Counted from the stretch's first letter, positions 1 to 8,576 are shown. The stretch is DNA of 44,922 nt from an uncultured Microcaldota archaeon (GCA_903923795.1 CAIXYX010000092.1:1-44922); one strand, 5' to 3'. Translations and numbers: made by a program. Notes: generated by a model not told the origin, from the sequence alone.

Positions 1-137
1 ACGCCATTTGCCTTGAGGTGGCGCAGCACATATTCGAGGATGGGCTTTTTGCCAAGAGGAAGCATCGGCTTTGGGATGGAATAGGTATAGGGCCTAAGGC
101 GCGTGCCCTGCCCGCCGCAGCATACGATGGCTTTCAT
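1..137 (-). CDS. Sugar-phosphate nucleotidyltransferase, N-terminal fragment
   Basis: The minus strand from ATG at 137 reads MKAIVCCGGQGTRLRPYTYS and continues with a proline- and lysine-containing stretch (IPKPMLPLGKKP) off the left edge, so only about 45 residues are present. The GGxGTRLRP loop followed by the KPM(L)P segment is the nucleotide-binding signature of the glucose-1-phosphate thymidylyltransferase / mannose-1-phosphate guanylyltransferase / GlmU-like family, which joins a sugar 1-phosphate to an NTP. A Shine-Dalgarno (GGGGTG) lies 6 nt before the ATG. It is the next gene downstream of the phosphohexomutase at 230-1759, so the pair probably makes a nucleotide sugar (UDP-GlcNAc or GDP-mannose type). 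Sugar and base specificity cannot be read from this fragment. Confidence 0.85.
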   Translation of the reverse strand, partial: MKAIVCCGGQGTRLRPYTYSIPKPMLPLGKKPILEYVLRHLKANG

Positions 138-229
138 GCAAAACACCCCAGAATTAACCGATGGCTACACATCGATGATGACGATACCATGATGGCTACT
201 ATATCTGCTTGGACAAGGACCGCTACATT

Positions 230-1759
230 TTAAATCATGTCCAACTCGCGCAAACGCTTGCCGGCCAGCGCGTGGTATTTGCGCGCGAGGCTTTCGGCCT
301 CGTCGGCTTGCGGCGCCTCGGCGAACACGCGCACATAATTCTCGGTGCCGGACGCGCGGATCAGCACCCAAGAGGATTCGAAGTCGAGGCGGAAACCCCC
401 CTTTAGAGGGCGGAGGATGGAATTGTCAGGCAGATGGGATTTGAGCTCGTGTGCCAGGCGGGAGGACAGCCGCTGATTCACTCCAGGCGGACAGGCTAAT
501 TTGAGTTTGGAGTTGTGGAATTCGGGCAGCTCGTCCACCCATTCGCTCAATGGCGCGTAAGCGGTCATCTCGAGAAGTTTTCCGGCTGCGAGAACGCCGT
601 CTTTGGCAAGAGAGAAAGTTGGCCAGACTATGCCGCCCACCTCCTCACCAGCCATTATGACGCGCTCGCCCAATTGATGCACGCGCTCGGACAAGTATGG
701 GGCGCCGACGTCCGTGTATTCCGTGATGGCACCGAATTCTTTTGCCACTTCTTCGACCACTCTGCTGGTGGCCGAAGTGGTCACGACGATGGGAGGAAGA
801 TTGGTGGAAAGACGGTTTCTTCCGTTGCGCCCTTTGTTCTTCTTCAATTCTTTTTCGCGCAAAAGCAATGCCCATTTGGCCGAGAGTGCGACACCCATGT
901 CACCGGAAATCCAGCGGCCCTTGTCGTCGACGAATGTCACTCTGTCGGCATCGCCGTCCCACGCCACGCCGAAGTCGGCCCCCTGCTCAACAACGGTTTT
1001 GATAAGAGTCTGCACATTCGCCTCGGCGGGCTCGGAAGGCCGGTTTGGGAAATGACCGTCTAATTTTTCGTTGATTACTTTGAGCTTGACGCCCAACTGA
1101 CGGAAGAGGTCAGGAGCGATGAGAGTCGAGGTGCCGTTGCCCGGGTCGGCGATGACAGACAGTTTGCGCGTGTGCTTTGGCTTTGCTATGAGCGGGCGGT
1201 TGAGGAAATTTCTGATGGCTTGAGAATAAGTTGGAATAACATTTGGCACGGCTTCGGTTTTGCCCATTTCTGACCAATCAGGGACGGGATGATGCGGCTT
1301 GTGGATGTAATGGGGGATTGATTCGCCGCGCTCGCGCGAGACTGCCACACCATTGGCGTCGACGAATTTGAGCGCGTTCCATTCGGGAGGATTATGGCTT
1401 GCCGTGACGATGATGAGCCCGCTCGCTTGCAGGTTATGGGCCGTCCATTCCGCCCCCGGGGCGGTGAGTATGCCCAAATCAAGAACTTGAGCACCGCCCT
1501 CCATGAGCCCGCTGGCCGTGGCTTCGAAAAGACAAGGCGAGGTGATGCGCATATCTCTTGCGAGGGCGACGGCAGGAAGAGAAGAGTAGGGCGAATTTTT
1601 TGATTTGCTTTTCGCTTTTTGTCCGCCTTTCGCGTTTGTGTTTTTCGCCGCATGCGCCTTGACGAAATGGGCGAAGCCGAAGCCCAAGTCCATGGCCGCC
1701 TGCGGACCGAGTTCGTCGAAGAGGGCGCGCACGCCGTTGGTGCCCATCGAGAGCGTCAT
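230..1759 (-). CDS. glmM: Phosphohexomutase (phosphoglucosamine/phosphomannomutase family)
   Basis: This alpha-D-phosphohexomutase of 509 residues interconverts hexose 6-phosphate and 1-phosphate through a phosphoserine. All four signature loops are visible: TASHNPPEWNALKF with the active serine near residue 121, the Mg-binding DGDADR loop, the sugar-binding loop as GEEVGG (usually GEMSGH-like), and the C-terminal phosphate loop RASGTENYVRV. The N-terminus MGTNGVRALFDE matches the family start. A Lys/Ser-rich insertion (about residues 37-62) sits before the first strand and is unusual. A TATA-like TTTAAA box is centred 26 nt before the ATG at 1759, which suggests a leaderless message. It is followed by a nucleotidyltransferase. 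GlmM is the most likely role because archaeal members group with it, but mannose specificity is possible. Confidence 0.85.
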   Translation of the reverse strand: MTLSMGTNGVRALFDELGPQAAMDLGFGFAHFVKAHAAKNTNAKGGQKAKSKSKNSPYSSLPAVALARDMRITSPCLFEATASGLMEGGAQVLDLGILTAPGAEWTAHNLQASGLIIVTASHNPPEWNALKFVDANGVAVSRERGESIPHYIHKPHHPVPDWSEMGKTEAVPNVIPTYSQAIRNFLNRPLIAKPKHTRKLSVIADPGNGTSTLIAPDLFRQLGVKLKVINEKLDGHFPNRPSEPAEANVQTLIKTVVEQGADFGVAWDGDADRVTFVDDKGRWISGDMGVALSAKWALLLREKELKKNKGRNGRNRLSTNLPPIVVTTSATSRVVEEVAKEFGAITEYTDVGAPYLSERVHQLGERVIMAGEEVGGIVWPTFSLAKDGVLAAGKLLEMTAYAPLSEWVDELPEFHNSKLKLACPPGVNQRLSSRLAHELKSHLPDNSILRPLKGGFRLDFESSWVLIRASGTENYVRVFAEAPQADEAESLARKYHALAGKRLRELDMI

Positions 1760-1780
1760 GGGATGAGTTTGTGATGAATG

Positions 1781-1788
1781 AATTTAAA
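1781..1788 (-). promoter_or_regulatory. TATA-like box of the phosphohexomutase gene
   Basis: An ATTTAAA-type box (CTTTAAATT on the minus strand) is centred about 26 nt upstream of the start codon at 1759. This is the spacing seen at other apparently leaderless genes in this window. Confidence 0.45.
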
Positions 1789-1894
1789 GCCGATTGAGGG
1801 CAGGAAGAATGCGGATGGGGAAATTCGCCCGGCCGATTTTCGATAGGGTTAAAAGAAACCTCTGGATGCATCTGCACATCGAGGGGTTTTCATT

Positions 1895-2077
1895 ATGGGC
1901 ATGCTCGACACGGGGTTGATGGGTTTAGGGGGAGTATCGATAGGGGTCGGCATGATAACCCCACCGGGTTTGGAGAAGCAGTCGTCGATTTTCCTCACGC
2001 TGGGCACGCTGGCGGCGGCGGGCGGCATGGCGATAAAATCCTCCGAGGGCGGAGGCAAGGCAATGGGAAAGAAATAG
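1895..2077 (+). CDS. Small hydrophobic glycine-rich protein, unknown function
   Basis: A 60-residue protein with two hydrophobic segments (about residues 7-22 and 30-47), rich in Gly, Leu and Ile, and with a Lys-rich C-terminus (KKK-like end). It looks like a small membrane hairpin. I do not recognise the family. Support for it being real: a TATA-like GTTAAAAG at 1848-1855, a GAGGGG Shine-Dalgarno 8 nt before the ATG, and an end just before the promoter of the EndoQ gene. ATG at 1901 is an alternative start. Function cannot be inferred. Confidence 0.55.
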   Translation: MGMLDTGLMGLGGVSIGVGMITPPGLEKQSSIFLTLGTLAAAGGMAIKSSEGGGKAMGKK

Positions 2078-2081
2078 AAAT

Positions 2082-2090
2082 GATAATAAC
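2082..2090 (+). promoter_or_regulatory. TATA-like box of the EndoQ gene
   Basis: GATAATAAC is centred about 26 nt before the ATG at 2112. No Shine-Dalgarno is present, so a leaderless transcript is likely. Confidence 0.4.
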
Positions 2091-2111
2091 AATCGCTCTC
2101 TTTCTTAGCAT

Positions 2112-3347
2112 ATGAAGATTTTGGCCGATTTGCATGTTCATTCTAAATACGCCCGCGGTTGTTCACCGCGCATGGACATTTCCAACATGGCTACTTGGGC
2201 CAAAATAAAAGGCCTTCATCTCGTCGGAACAGGGGATGCGACGCATCCGAAATATTTCGGGGAGATAAAAAACGAGACCGCCGTGGATGAAAAACAAAAA
2301 GACGGGTTTCTTGTTCGAGACGGCATCTTCTTTGTTCCAACTGTTGAAGTCAATAATATTTTCACCTCGGCAGATGGCAAGAAGAGAAGGGTGCACACGC
2401 TGCTTGTTTTCCCCAACCTCGAAGTTTCCAAGAGTTTTTCTGATTTGATTTCCCCCCATTCGAAACTCGGCACGGATGGAAGGCCGTGGGTGAGGATGAG
2501 TTTGGAGGAGATGACTGAGAAAACGCTGGCCCTCAATGCGCATATCCTCGTCATCCCCGCGCACATCTGGACGCCATGGTTCGGCTGTTTTGGTGCCAAA
2601 GGCGGATTCGGCTCTTTGAAAGAAGCTTTCGGCTCGCAGACTTCGAATATTCATGCCATCGAAACCGGCCTCTCATCCGACCCGCCGATGAATTGGAGAT
2701 GCTCATGGCTGGATGATGTTCGTATTTTGTCTTTCTCTGACGCGCATTCGCCGGAGAATCTGGCGCGTGAATGTTCGGAATTCGAATTGGAGAAGATGGA
2801 TTACGAATGCTTGTGGCGCGCGATTGCCGCGCCCGATGCGCGCAACCATTTGGTGCGCACCATCGAATTCTTTCCCCAAGAGGGCAAATATTTCGCAGAC
2901 GGGCATAGGGAATGTAATTTGAGGCTGACGGCTGCCGAGACGAGGGCGCATGGGGGGAGATGCCCGAAATGCGGCAAAAAGATAACGCGCGGAGTGCTTG
3001 GCCGAATTGATTTGCTCGCAGACAGGGCGGAAGGAGAGAAGCCGGCGAGTGCTGTTCCATTCACTCATCTGGTTCCCTTACGAACATTAATCGCCATGGC
3101 CCTTGATTCTGGGAAAACCACGCAGGGAGTGGACAAATCATATGAGGCGCTGATTTCGAAATTCGGCAATGAATTGACGGCTCTGGAAAGCCGGGCGGAT
3201 GACGTGGAGAAAGCTCTCATGCCATCTTTGGGTTTGGAGAAGAGCCGCAAAATCGGGCAGGCGGTTCTGCTTATGCAGGAGGAGAAATTGGAATTGAAGG
3301 CAGGATATGACGGGCAGTATGGAGAGGTAGGCTTGCCGAAAAACTGA
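2112..3347 (+). CDS. Endonuclease Q (PHP-domain deaminated-base repair nuclease)
   Basis: A PHP-type metallohydrolase of 411 residues. The N-terminus DLHVHSKYARG, then GTGDATHP, and later SFSDAHSPENL are PHP metal-ligand motifs. A cysteine cluster follows (HRECNLRLT, then RCPKCGKK) and then GVLGRIDLLADR. This order (PHP domain, small zinc-binding module, helical tail) is that of archaeal endonuclease Q, known from Thermococcales to nick 5' of uracil, hypoxanthine, xanthine and AP sites. Length matches the family (about 400-425). In the window it sits beside scpA-scpB on the same strand; FEN1 and UvrA/B lie further away. Gene databases often label this family simply as a PHP or UvrD-related conserved protein. 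The motifs are seen directly; the enzymatic role is by family. Confidence 0.82.
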   Translation: MKILADLHVHSKYARGCSPRMDISNMATWAKIKGLHLVGTGDATHPKYFGEIKNETAVDEKQKDGFLVRDGIFFVPTVEVNNIFTSADGKKRRVHTLLVFPNLEVSKSFSDLISPHSKLGTDGRPWVRMSLEEMTEKTLALNAHILVIPAHIWTPWFGCFGAKGGFGSLKEAFGSQTSNIHAIETGLSSDPPMNWRCSWLDDVRILSFSDAHSPENLARECSEFELEKMDYECLWRAIAAPDARNHLVRTIEFFPQEGKYFADGHRECNLRLTAAETRAHGGRCPKCGKKITRGVLGRIDLLADRAEGEKPASAVPFTHLVPLRTLIAMALDSGKTTQGVDKSYEALISKFGNELTALESRADDVEKALMPSLGLEKSRKIGQAVLLMQEEKLELKAGYDGQYGEVGLPKN

Positions 3348-3381
3348 TTGAAAACAGCCCCGACTCGCGCTCATGCCCTGC

Positions 3382-3390
3382 CTTTTTATC
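3382..3390 (+). promoter_or_regulatory. TATA-like box of scpA
   Basis: CTTTTTATC is centred about 26-27 nt before ATG 3413. This supports the long ScpA start and a leaderless message. Confidence 0.45.
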
Positions 3391-3412
3391 CTTTTTTCCC
3401 CAATCCAACTCC

Positions 3413-4192
3413 ATGAAGGCGACCGCGCGGCCCATAGAGGCTGAAATGGAAAACTTGCACGAGGATAGTAAGAGCAAGGTTGCCCCCATTTCCCCAAATG
3501 ACACAAATCTCGAGCGCATCGTGGCCATGCCGACTTGGCGCGAAGTGCTCATGGATTTGGTGCATTCGAATCAGATAGACCCGTGGAACATCGACGTTGT
3601 GGAGATAACGAAGAAATACATCGAGCAGGTCCAGAAGATGACCATGAACGACCTGCGCATCCCCGCAAATCTTATTCTGGCGGCGGCCATACTTTTGCGC
3701 TTCAAATCAGACATGCTGAATCTGGACGAACCAGAGCCGCAGATGACACTTGACGAATACAGCGAACATGTGCCGATGAGCGACATACCCGTGCTGGAAT
3801 TGCGGGGGCGCATACCGCCCAAAAGGCGCGTGACATTGGAGGAATTGGTGTCCGCCGTTGAGGAAGTGTTTTCGCGCGAGCAGGAGAGGGCAAGCCCGCG
3901 CTTGCCAGTGGAGATACCGCCCGCCATCGAGATTAAATTGGCTGAATTCAACCTGGATGAACAGATGGGCGCGGTGCAGACAAAGATAAACAAACAAAAA
4001 GACGGCGAGGGGCTGGTGGCTTTCTCGGCATTGCTCGACGAGCCCACGCGGCAGTCGGTTGTATATACATTGCTGCCTTTGCTATTTCTTGCGCAGCGGG
4101 GGGAAGTTAGCTTGGCGCAGGACCCGTTTTTCGGCGAGATATTCATCAGATGCATGGATGTTAAGAAGAGCGCGAAGAAAACGAGCGGATGA
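3413..4192 (+). CDS. scpA: Segregation and condensation protein ScpA (kleisin)
   Basis: A 259-residue kleisin that would bridge the two SMC heads in chromosome condensation and segregation. The region around residues 38-105 (LMDLVHSNQIDPWNIDVVEI, then a long helix and AAAILLRFKSDMLN) is the conserved ScpA N-terminal motif. The C-terminal part ends in a winged-helix-like segment (VVYTLLPLLFLAQRGEVSL, then FGEIFI). The first about 35 residues are not conserved; the start at 3413 is chosen because a TATA-like box lies 26 nt upstream, but ATG 3446 is possible. scpB follows closely. No SMC gene is in the window. Confidence 0.88.
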   Translation: MKATARPIEAEMENLHEDSKSKVAPISPNDTNLERIVAMPTWREVLMDLVHSNQIDPWNIDVVEITKKYIEQVQKMTMNDLRIPANLILAAAILLRFKSDMLNLDEPEPQMTLDEYSEHVPMSDIPVLELRGRIPPKRRVTLEELVSAVEEVFSREQERASPRLPVEIPPAIEIKLAEFNLDEQMGAVQTKINKQKDGEGLVAFSALLDEPTRQSVVYTLLPLLFLAQRGEVSLAQDPFFGEIFIRCMDVKKSAKKTSG

Positions 4193-4231
4193 TGAGAGAT
4201 AAGGCGGATGGAAAAAATCAGGATGGTTATT

Positions 4232-5161
4232 ATGGCGAAATCCAAGATGGCGGTATATGTGCGGGCGCGGCAGGAGCCCAACTCAGAGGCTGCGAAGAAA
4301 GCGGCGAGGGCGCCCATTCCGCTCGCGGCCGAAAAGACAGAAGAGAAGGCGCCGATTTCAGAGGCCGTGATAAAAGACGAAGTTGTCGCCGGGAAGAAAA
4401 TGCCAAAAGCCCCAAAAGAGAACCGCTCGGAACAAATCAGCGAGATAGTCTTGGCGGGCGCTGCGCCGAAAAAACACTCGCCTGTGCCGGATGAGAGCGT
4501 GGATGAGGAGAGCACGGAGAAGCTCGGGCTTGGGACAAAACCCGAAATGCCGCCTTCTGCCGAATTCGAGGTGCAATCCAATCAGACCAGGCTCGATGTT
4601 GGGCAGGGACAAAATCCGCCCTTGACACCGACCAGCGCGACGGCGCCGGATGCGGCCAAGCAGGCGGCAGATGCGCAAACAATCCAATCCTCCATCCAAT
4701 CAAGCGTGCTCGACCCATTGCGCGTTTTGGAGGCGGCTTTATTCATGTCACCCCAATCCCTGCCTGCTGCTGATTTAGGCAAACTCGTCGGAATCGCGTC
4801 TGTCGGGCACGTGGGCACGCTGCTTTCGCAATTGGGCAAGCAATATGACGCAACAGGCTCCTCTTTGGAAGTTGTCGAGGAGAATCCGGGCAAATGGACG
4901 ATGAGGATTCGCGCTTCATTCGCGCCGACCGTGCGCCGCTTTGCAGGTGAAGCCGAGATTCCGAAGCATGCGCTGCGCACATTGGCATATATCTCGAGAC
5001 ATGAGGGAATAACGAAACGGGATTTGTTCAGAAGGTTAGGCGGCACGATTTACGAGGATACAGCCGAACTTTTGGAGAAAGGATTTGTGTCAGCAAAACC
5101 ATCAGGGCGGACGATGGCATTGACAACGACGGCGAAATTCAAGCAGTATTTCACGGGCTGA
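4232..5161 (+). CDS. scpB: Segregation and condensation protein ScpB with a long disordered N-terminus
   Basis: The C-terminal half (from about residue 160, DPLRVLEAALFMSPQSL) carries the tandem winged-helix ScpB domain, including the RALRTLAYI-like helix (KHALRTLAYISRHEGITK) and the final TTTAKFKQYF strand-helix. ScpB dimers bind ScpA and complete the SMC-kleisin complex. The N-terminal about 150 residues are Ala/Lys/Glu/Pro-rich low-complexity sequence, making the protein far longer than usual ScpB (about 180-200). The start at 4232 has GGATGG 5 nt upstream; ATG 4208 gives 8 more residues. It lies 39 nt after scpA and is probably co-transcribed with it. Confidence 0.85.
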   Translation: MAKSKMAVYVRARQEPNSEAAKKAARAPIPLAAEKTEEKAPISEAVIKDEVVAGKKMPKAPKENRSEQISEIVLAGAAPKKHSPVPDESVDEESTEKLGLGTKPEMPPSAEFEVQSNQTRLDVGQGQNPPLTPTSATAPDAAKQAADAQTIQSSIQSSVLDPLRVLEAALFMSPQSLPAADLGKLVGIASVGHVGTLLSQLGKQYDATGSSLEVVEENPGKWTMRIRASFAPTVRRFAGEAEIPKHALRTLAYISRHEGITKRDLFRRLGGTIYEDTAELLEKGFVSAKPSGRTMALTTTAKFKQYFTG

Positions 5162-5250
5162 TATTTGTTGGATTTGTTTGTTTCCTAATGGTTAGCAGAG
5201 GTTTATGAGCGATGAGAGATAAAAATAATCAACTAAATGAGGTGTTATTC

Positions 5251-5565
5251 ATGGTCGCAGATTTGGATTCCGAGAGTTTCAAGAAGCACACGGCTACTGG
5301 CTGGGCATTGGTCGATTTCTGGGCGCCGTGGTGCGGGCCGTGCAAGATGCTGGGGCCAGTTGTGGATGAACTTTCAAAAGAGATGAAAGACGTCAAATTC
5401 GGCAAGGTGAATGTTGACGAGCAGGAGGAATTGGCGACCAAATTTTCCGTGTCATCCATTCCGACGATTATTTTATTTCATGACGGCGAATTGGCGGACC
5501 AGCGCGTGGGCGCGGGGACGAAATCATCGCTCAAGAGCTGGATTAGCCAGGCGATGGGGGAATAA
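5251..5565 (+). CDS. trxA: Thioredoxin
   Basis: A cytoplasmic disulfide reductase of 104 residues with the full thioredoxin layout: VDFWAPWCGPCK with the redox pair at Cys28 and Cys31, the cis-proline SSIPT, and the FHDGE turn near residue 80. The start at 5251 is chosen over the upstream TTG/ATG codons because GAGGTG lies 7-8 nt before it and the resulting length is the family norm. It follows scpB by 89 nt on the same strand and converges with the unknown gene at 5589-5984. No thioredoxin reductase is in the window. Confidence 0.93.
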   Translation: MVADLDSESFKKHTATGWALVDFWAPWCGPCKMLGPVVDELSKEMKDVKFGKVNVDEQEELATKFSVSSIPTIILFHDGELADQRVGAGTKSSLKSWISQAMGE

Positions 5566-5588
5566 ACCTAAAAAAACGAACCCGGAAT

Positions 5589-5984
5589 TCAGCGCTTTTG
5601 CGCCACTTTCTTTCCGTTCAAGCTGTTCTTTTTCGCTTCTTCCATGTCCGTGGCAGTATTCTGAAATTCGAGAGCTTGGGGGATTTTCTCAAATCGCAGA
5701 TTCTTGAGCATTTCGTGCCGGTTGAGTTTGTCGAATTCGTTTTTGGCCTCGATGTATTTGGGATAGAATTTCTGATAATCCGAAATCTGTTTTTTGTTGA
5801 TATTCTTCTGTGGACCAGTAAACACAATATTTGGATTGTCTTTTTCGACCATCAGATTGGCCATGTAAGCGGTCGGCCCCCAGATGCCGTTCGTTTCACT
5901 GAAAAGGACGGGGCGCATCCGTAAATTCTCAATCGCATCCGCCAATTTCTTTGACGCTTCTTTGAGTTCATCCGAGCCGGCCAT
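5589..5984 (-). CDS. Conserved-looking hypothetical protein, unknown
   Basis: A 131-residue predicted soluble, Lys/Asn-rich protein with a helical N-terminus (SDELKEASKKLADAIENL) and a Lys-rich tail; no domain is recognised. The ATG at 5984 has a GGTGGT Shine-Dalgarno 5 nt upstream, and TTATATTT at 6015-6022 would place transcription about 10 nt before the start. These signals make a real gene likely. A TTG four codons upstream is less likely because it overlaps the Shine-Dalgarno. It converges with thioredoxin. Confidence 0.55.
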   Translation of the reverse strand: MAGSDELKEASKKLADAIENLRMRPVLFSETNGIWGPTAYMANLMVEKDNPNIVFTGPQKNINKKQISDYQKFYPKYIEAKNEFDKLNRHEMLKNLRFEKIPQALEFQNTATDMEEAKKNSLNGKKVAQKR

Positions 5985-6052
5985 CAGGACCACCAAGCGG
6001 TGAGAAGAAGAGGAGAAATATAACAGTATCGCCGTGCTTGGACTTAAGGAGA

Positions 6053-6098
6053 AAAGAATTGAAAATGAAAAAAAGAATGGGCAAAAAAATTCGGCCTA
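6053..6098 (-). terminator. T-rich terminator after the SPFH gene
   Basis: On the minus strand the end of the SPFH gene runs into several oligo-T tracts (six to seven T), the usual archaeal termination signal. Confidence 0.4.
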
Positions 6099-7127
6099 TT
6101 TTTTCCCCGAAGCCCGATAGCCCGGCGTTCCGGAGACAGATGGGCGGGATGCGCCGGATGAGCCGGACAGACTGGATGCGCCAGACATGGCGGACGAGCC
6201 CGAGCCGGCGGCCGATGCCGAGGTGTTGAGCGGCAGTAATTTCATCCCGCTCGCCTCCGAGAGCACGTTCACCAGATTCGAGCCTTGCGGCACGATGAAC
6301 TTGGTGTTGGATGCCAGCACCCGCTCCGTCATCTCGATTTTGCGCAATTCCACGGCCTGCCCCTTGAATGTCTCGGCTGCCGCCGTGTTGACGATTGTGA
6401 TTTCTTTTGCGTGCGCATCCGCTATTTTCAGAATCGCGTTGGCTTCACCTTCGGCCTTTAGAATGCTGGCAGTCTTGGCGCCTTCTGCCACCTGAATAGA
6501 GGCGCGGCGCTCACCATCGGCGCGGTTCTCGGTGGCCGAGGCGAAGTCTTTTGCCGCGATTTTCTCCTTCTCGGCGATGACCACTTTGTTCATTGTGGCC
6601 TGCACGTCGGATGGCGGCTGAATCTCTTTCAATTCGGCGCGGACAACTTCGATGCCCCAGTCGCCGACCTGCTTCGACAATTCCACTCCGAGGCGGGTGT
6701 TGAGCTCGTTTCTCATTGAATTTGCCTCGGTGAGAGTCATCTCGCCGATGATGGCGCGTAGAGTTGTGCGTGATAAAGAGACTATCTGAACAGTGTAATC
6801 ATTGACCGAATACTGAGATTTCTTTATGCTCTCCTCATCCGCGCGCACCTTGAAATATATCTGCGCATCGACGATGGCGTTCAATGAGTCTTTGGTGATG
6901 ACTTCCTGCTGCTGCGCATTGACCATCTGCTCGGTGATGTTGACCTCGACCAGATTGTCGATGAATGGGACAACTATTGCGATGCCGGGCCCGTAGAATG
7001 CATGATAGCGGCCGAAGCGCTCGAGGAGCGCGCGGTTGGTGGGCCGGACGAAGCGCACGGTCCAGAAAGCGAATATGCCTATGAGCACGAGAATGACTAT
7101 TGCGGGAAGGATGAGTTCGGCTACCAT
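6096..7127 (-). CDS. SPFH/band 7 membrane protein (stomatin/prohibitin-like)
   Basis: A 343-residue protein anchored by one N-terminal membrane helix (about residues 4-27), followed by the SPFH/band 7 domain (RFVRPTNRALLERFGRYH, then VPFIDNLVEVNITEQ and QQQEVITKDSLNAIVDAQI). A long Ala/Glu-rich helical region follows (EKEKIAAKDFASATENRADG), typical of stomatin-like scaffolds, and then a Ser/Gly/Ala-rich tail. Such proteins oligomerise at membranes and often work with an NfeD-type protease, which is not seen here. The start at 7127 is chosen over a TTG six codons upstream because GGTGA lies 5 nt before the ATG. Role by family only. Confidence 0.88.
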   Translation of the reverse strand: MVAELILPAIVILVLIGIFAFWTVRFVRPTNRALLERFGRYHAFYGPGIAIVVPFIDNLVEVNITEQMVNAQQQEVITKDSLNAIVDAQIYFKVRADEESIKKSQYSVNDYTVQIVSLSRTTLRAIIGEMTLTEANSMRNELNTRLGVELSKQVGDWGIEVVRAELKEIQPPSDVQATMNKVVIAEKEKIAAKDFASATENRADGERRASIQVAEGAKTASILKAEGEANAILKIADAHAKEITIVNTAAAETFKGQAVELRKIEMTERVLASNTKFIVPQGSNLVNVLSEASGMKLLPLNTSASAAGSGSSAMSGASSLSGSSGASRPSVSGTPGYRASGKK

Positions 7128-7227
7128 GTTTATCACCGGCCACAATTTCGCATTAATGGTATATAATAGGATGACATGGGGGAGATAGATAAGACGTGCG
7201 GACGATGAGAGTTGCGGCGTTCCCCAT

Positions 7228-7238
7228 CAAAATAAAAG
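7228..7238 (+). promoter_or_regulatory. TATA-like box of hisS
   Basis: An AAAATAAAAG box is centred about 25 nt before ATG 7260, with no Shine-Dalgarno; a leaderless hisS transcript is likely. A second AT-rich stretch (GGTATATAATAG, near 7158-7169) could serve the divergent SPFH gene. Confidence 0.45.
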
Positions 7239-7259
7239 CACAACCAACGAACTCCCTTC

Positions 7260-8561
7260 ATGACTGAATACCAGACCCCCAAAGGCATGCGCGACTTCTC
7301 GGGCCGCGAGATGGAGCGCCGCTTGGCCATGATGCGCAAGATAGAAACAGTTTACCGAGCGTGGGGCTATCAGGCTCTTTCCACGCCGGCGATGGAGTCA
7401 GTTGACACGCTCAATGCCAAAGCGGGGGCGAACTTGGCAGCCGGCTCGGAGATTGCGGGGCAGTTGTTCCGCATCGAGGACAGCGGGCTTGCATTGCGCT
7501 TTGATTTGACGGTTCCGCTTGCACGCTTTGCGGCGAATCAGTCTTTGCCCAAACCATACAAGCGCTATTGCATCGCACCTGTTTGGAGACGGGAAGAGCC
7601 ACAGAAGGGGAGGATGAGGGAATTCTTGCAGGCAGATGCCGATGTTATTGGCTGTCCGTCCATGAGGGCTGAAGCCGAATTGCTGGCCATGGCGTCAGGG
7701 GCATTGCGCGCGATTGGGCTTGGCGCTTTTACCATTCACTTGAGCAACCGCAAGATATTGTCGGGCATTGTTGAGAAGCTGGGCCTTGGAAAAGCCGAGG
7801 TGGATGTTTTCCGCGCTCTCGACAAACTGGACAAGATAGGCGTGGACGGAGTGGAGGCGGAATTGGAGGAGGCGGGCATAAAGAAAGCATCTGTCTCGAA
7901 ACTTTTGGAGCTTATCGGCGATGACGCGGGGGTGGGCAACAAGGAGCGGCTGGAGAAGGCGGGTGAATATTCGCCGCATGGCGCCGAGGAATTGCGGCAG
8001 ATAATCGCCAGCTTGCACGATGATTATGGCATGCATGGCGATGAGGTCAAAATCGATTTGTCGCTTGTGCGCGGGCTTGGGTATTACACCGGACCCATCT
8101 TCGAGATTAGGGCTGGTGGAGGGGTCGGTTCTGTTTCTGGCGGCGGGCGCTATGACCATTTGCTCGAGCTTTATGGACAGACAGATTCGGCTGTCGGCAT
8201 ATCGCTCGGCATCGAGAGGCTGAATGCTTTGGAGGAGGAGCGAGAGAAGGACGGCGGGGCCGTCACGCCGACACAGGTGCTTGTTGTCGAATTGGACTCC
8301 AGTTTGCACAAGAATGCGCTCGAGGCCGCCGATAAACTGCGGGCGGCGGGCATCTCGGTCGAGACTGATTTGAACGAGCGCAATATGAGAAAGCAGCTCG
8401 AATACGCTAACTCGTTAGGAATTCCCTTTGCGCTTATCATCGGCAAGAAAGAGGCCGAGTCTGGAAAATTCAGCCTCAAGGATTTGCGGAGCGGAAGGCA
8501 GGAAACGCTCGGTTTGACAGAAGCGGGCATGGCGATAAAAGAGGCTTTGGCCCAAAAATAA
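7260..8561 (+). CDS. hisS: Histidyl-tRNA synthetase
   Basis: A class II aminoacyl-tRNA synthetase of 433 residues that charges tRNA-His. Visible signatures are the N-terminal PKGMRDF, motif 2 (RYCIAPVWRREEPQKGRMREF), the histidine motifs LVRGLGYYTGPIFEI and GGGRYDHLLELYG, motif 3 with GIERL, and a C-terminal anticodon-binding domain (about residues 335-430, RNMRKQLEYANSLGIPFALI). Length is normal. ribB begins 15 nt after its stop, so the two may share a transcript. Confidence 0.95.
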   Translation: MTEYQTPKGMRDFSGREMERRLAMMRKIETVYRAWGYQALSTPAMESVDTLNAKAGANLAAGSEIAGQLFRIEDSGLALRFDLTVPLARFAANQSLPKPYKRYCIAPVWRREEPQKGRMREFLQADADVIGCPSMRAEAELLAMASGALRAIGLGAFTIHLSNRKILSGIVEKLGLGKAEVDVFRALDKLDKIGVDGVEAELEEAGIKKASVSKLLELIGDDAGVGNKERLEKAGEYSPHGAEELRQIIASLHDDYGMHGDEVKIDLSLVRGLGYYTGPIFEIRAGGGVGSVSGGGRYDHLLELYGQTDSAVGISLGIERLNALEEEREKDGGAVTPTQVLVVELDSSLHKNALEAADKLRAAGISVETDLNERNMRKQLEYANSLGIPFALIIGKKEAESGKFSLKDLRSGRQETLGLTEAGMAIKEALAQK

Positions 8562-8576
8562 AAAGAGACGGTTTGG

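Noticed and set aside
515..1063. Long open frame on the plus strand opposite the phosphohexomutase
   Set aside because: It is a shadow of the mutase gene; composition is unlike the real proteins and no motif or start signal is present.
3571..4581. 336-residue open frame on the minus strand opposite scpA and scpB
   Set aside because: It is Ser/Phe-rich antisense translation of two well-recognised genes and has no domain.
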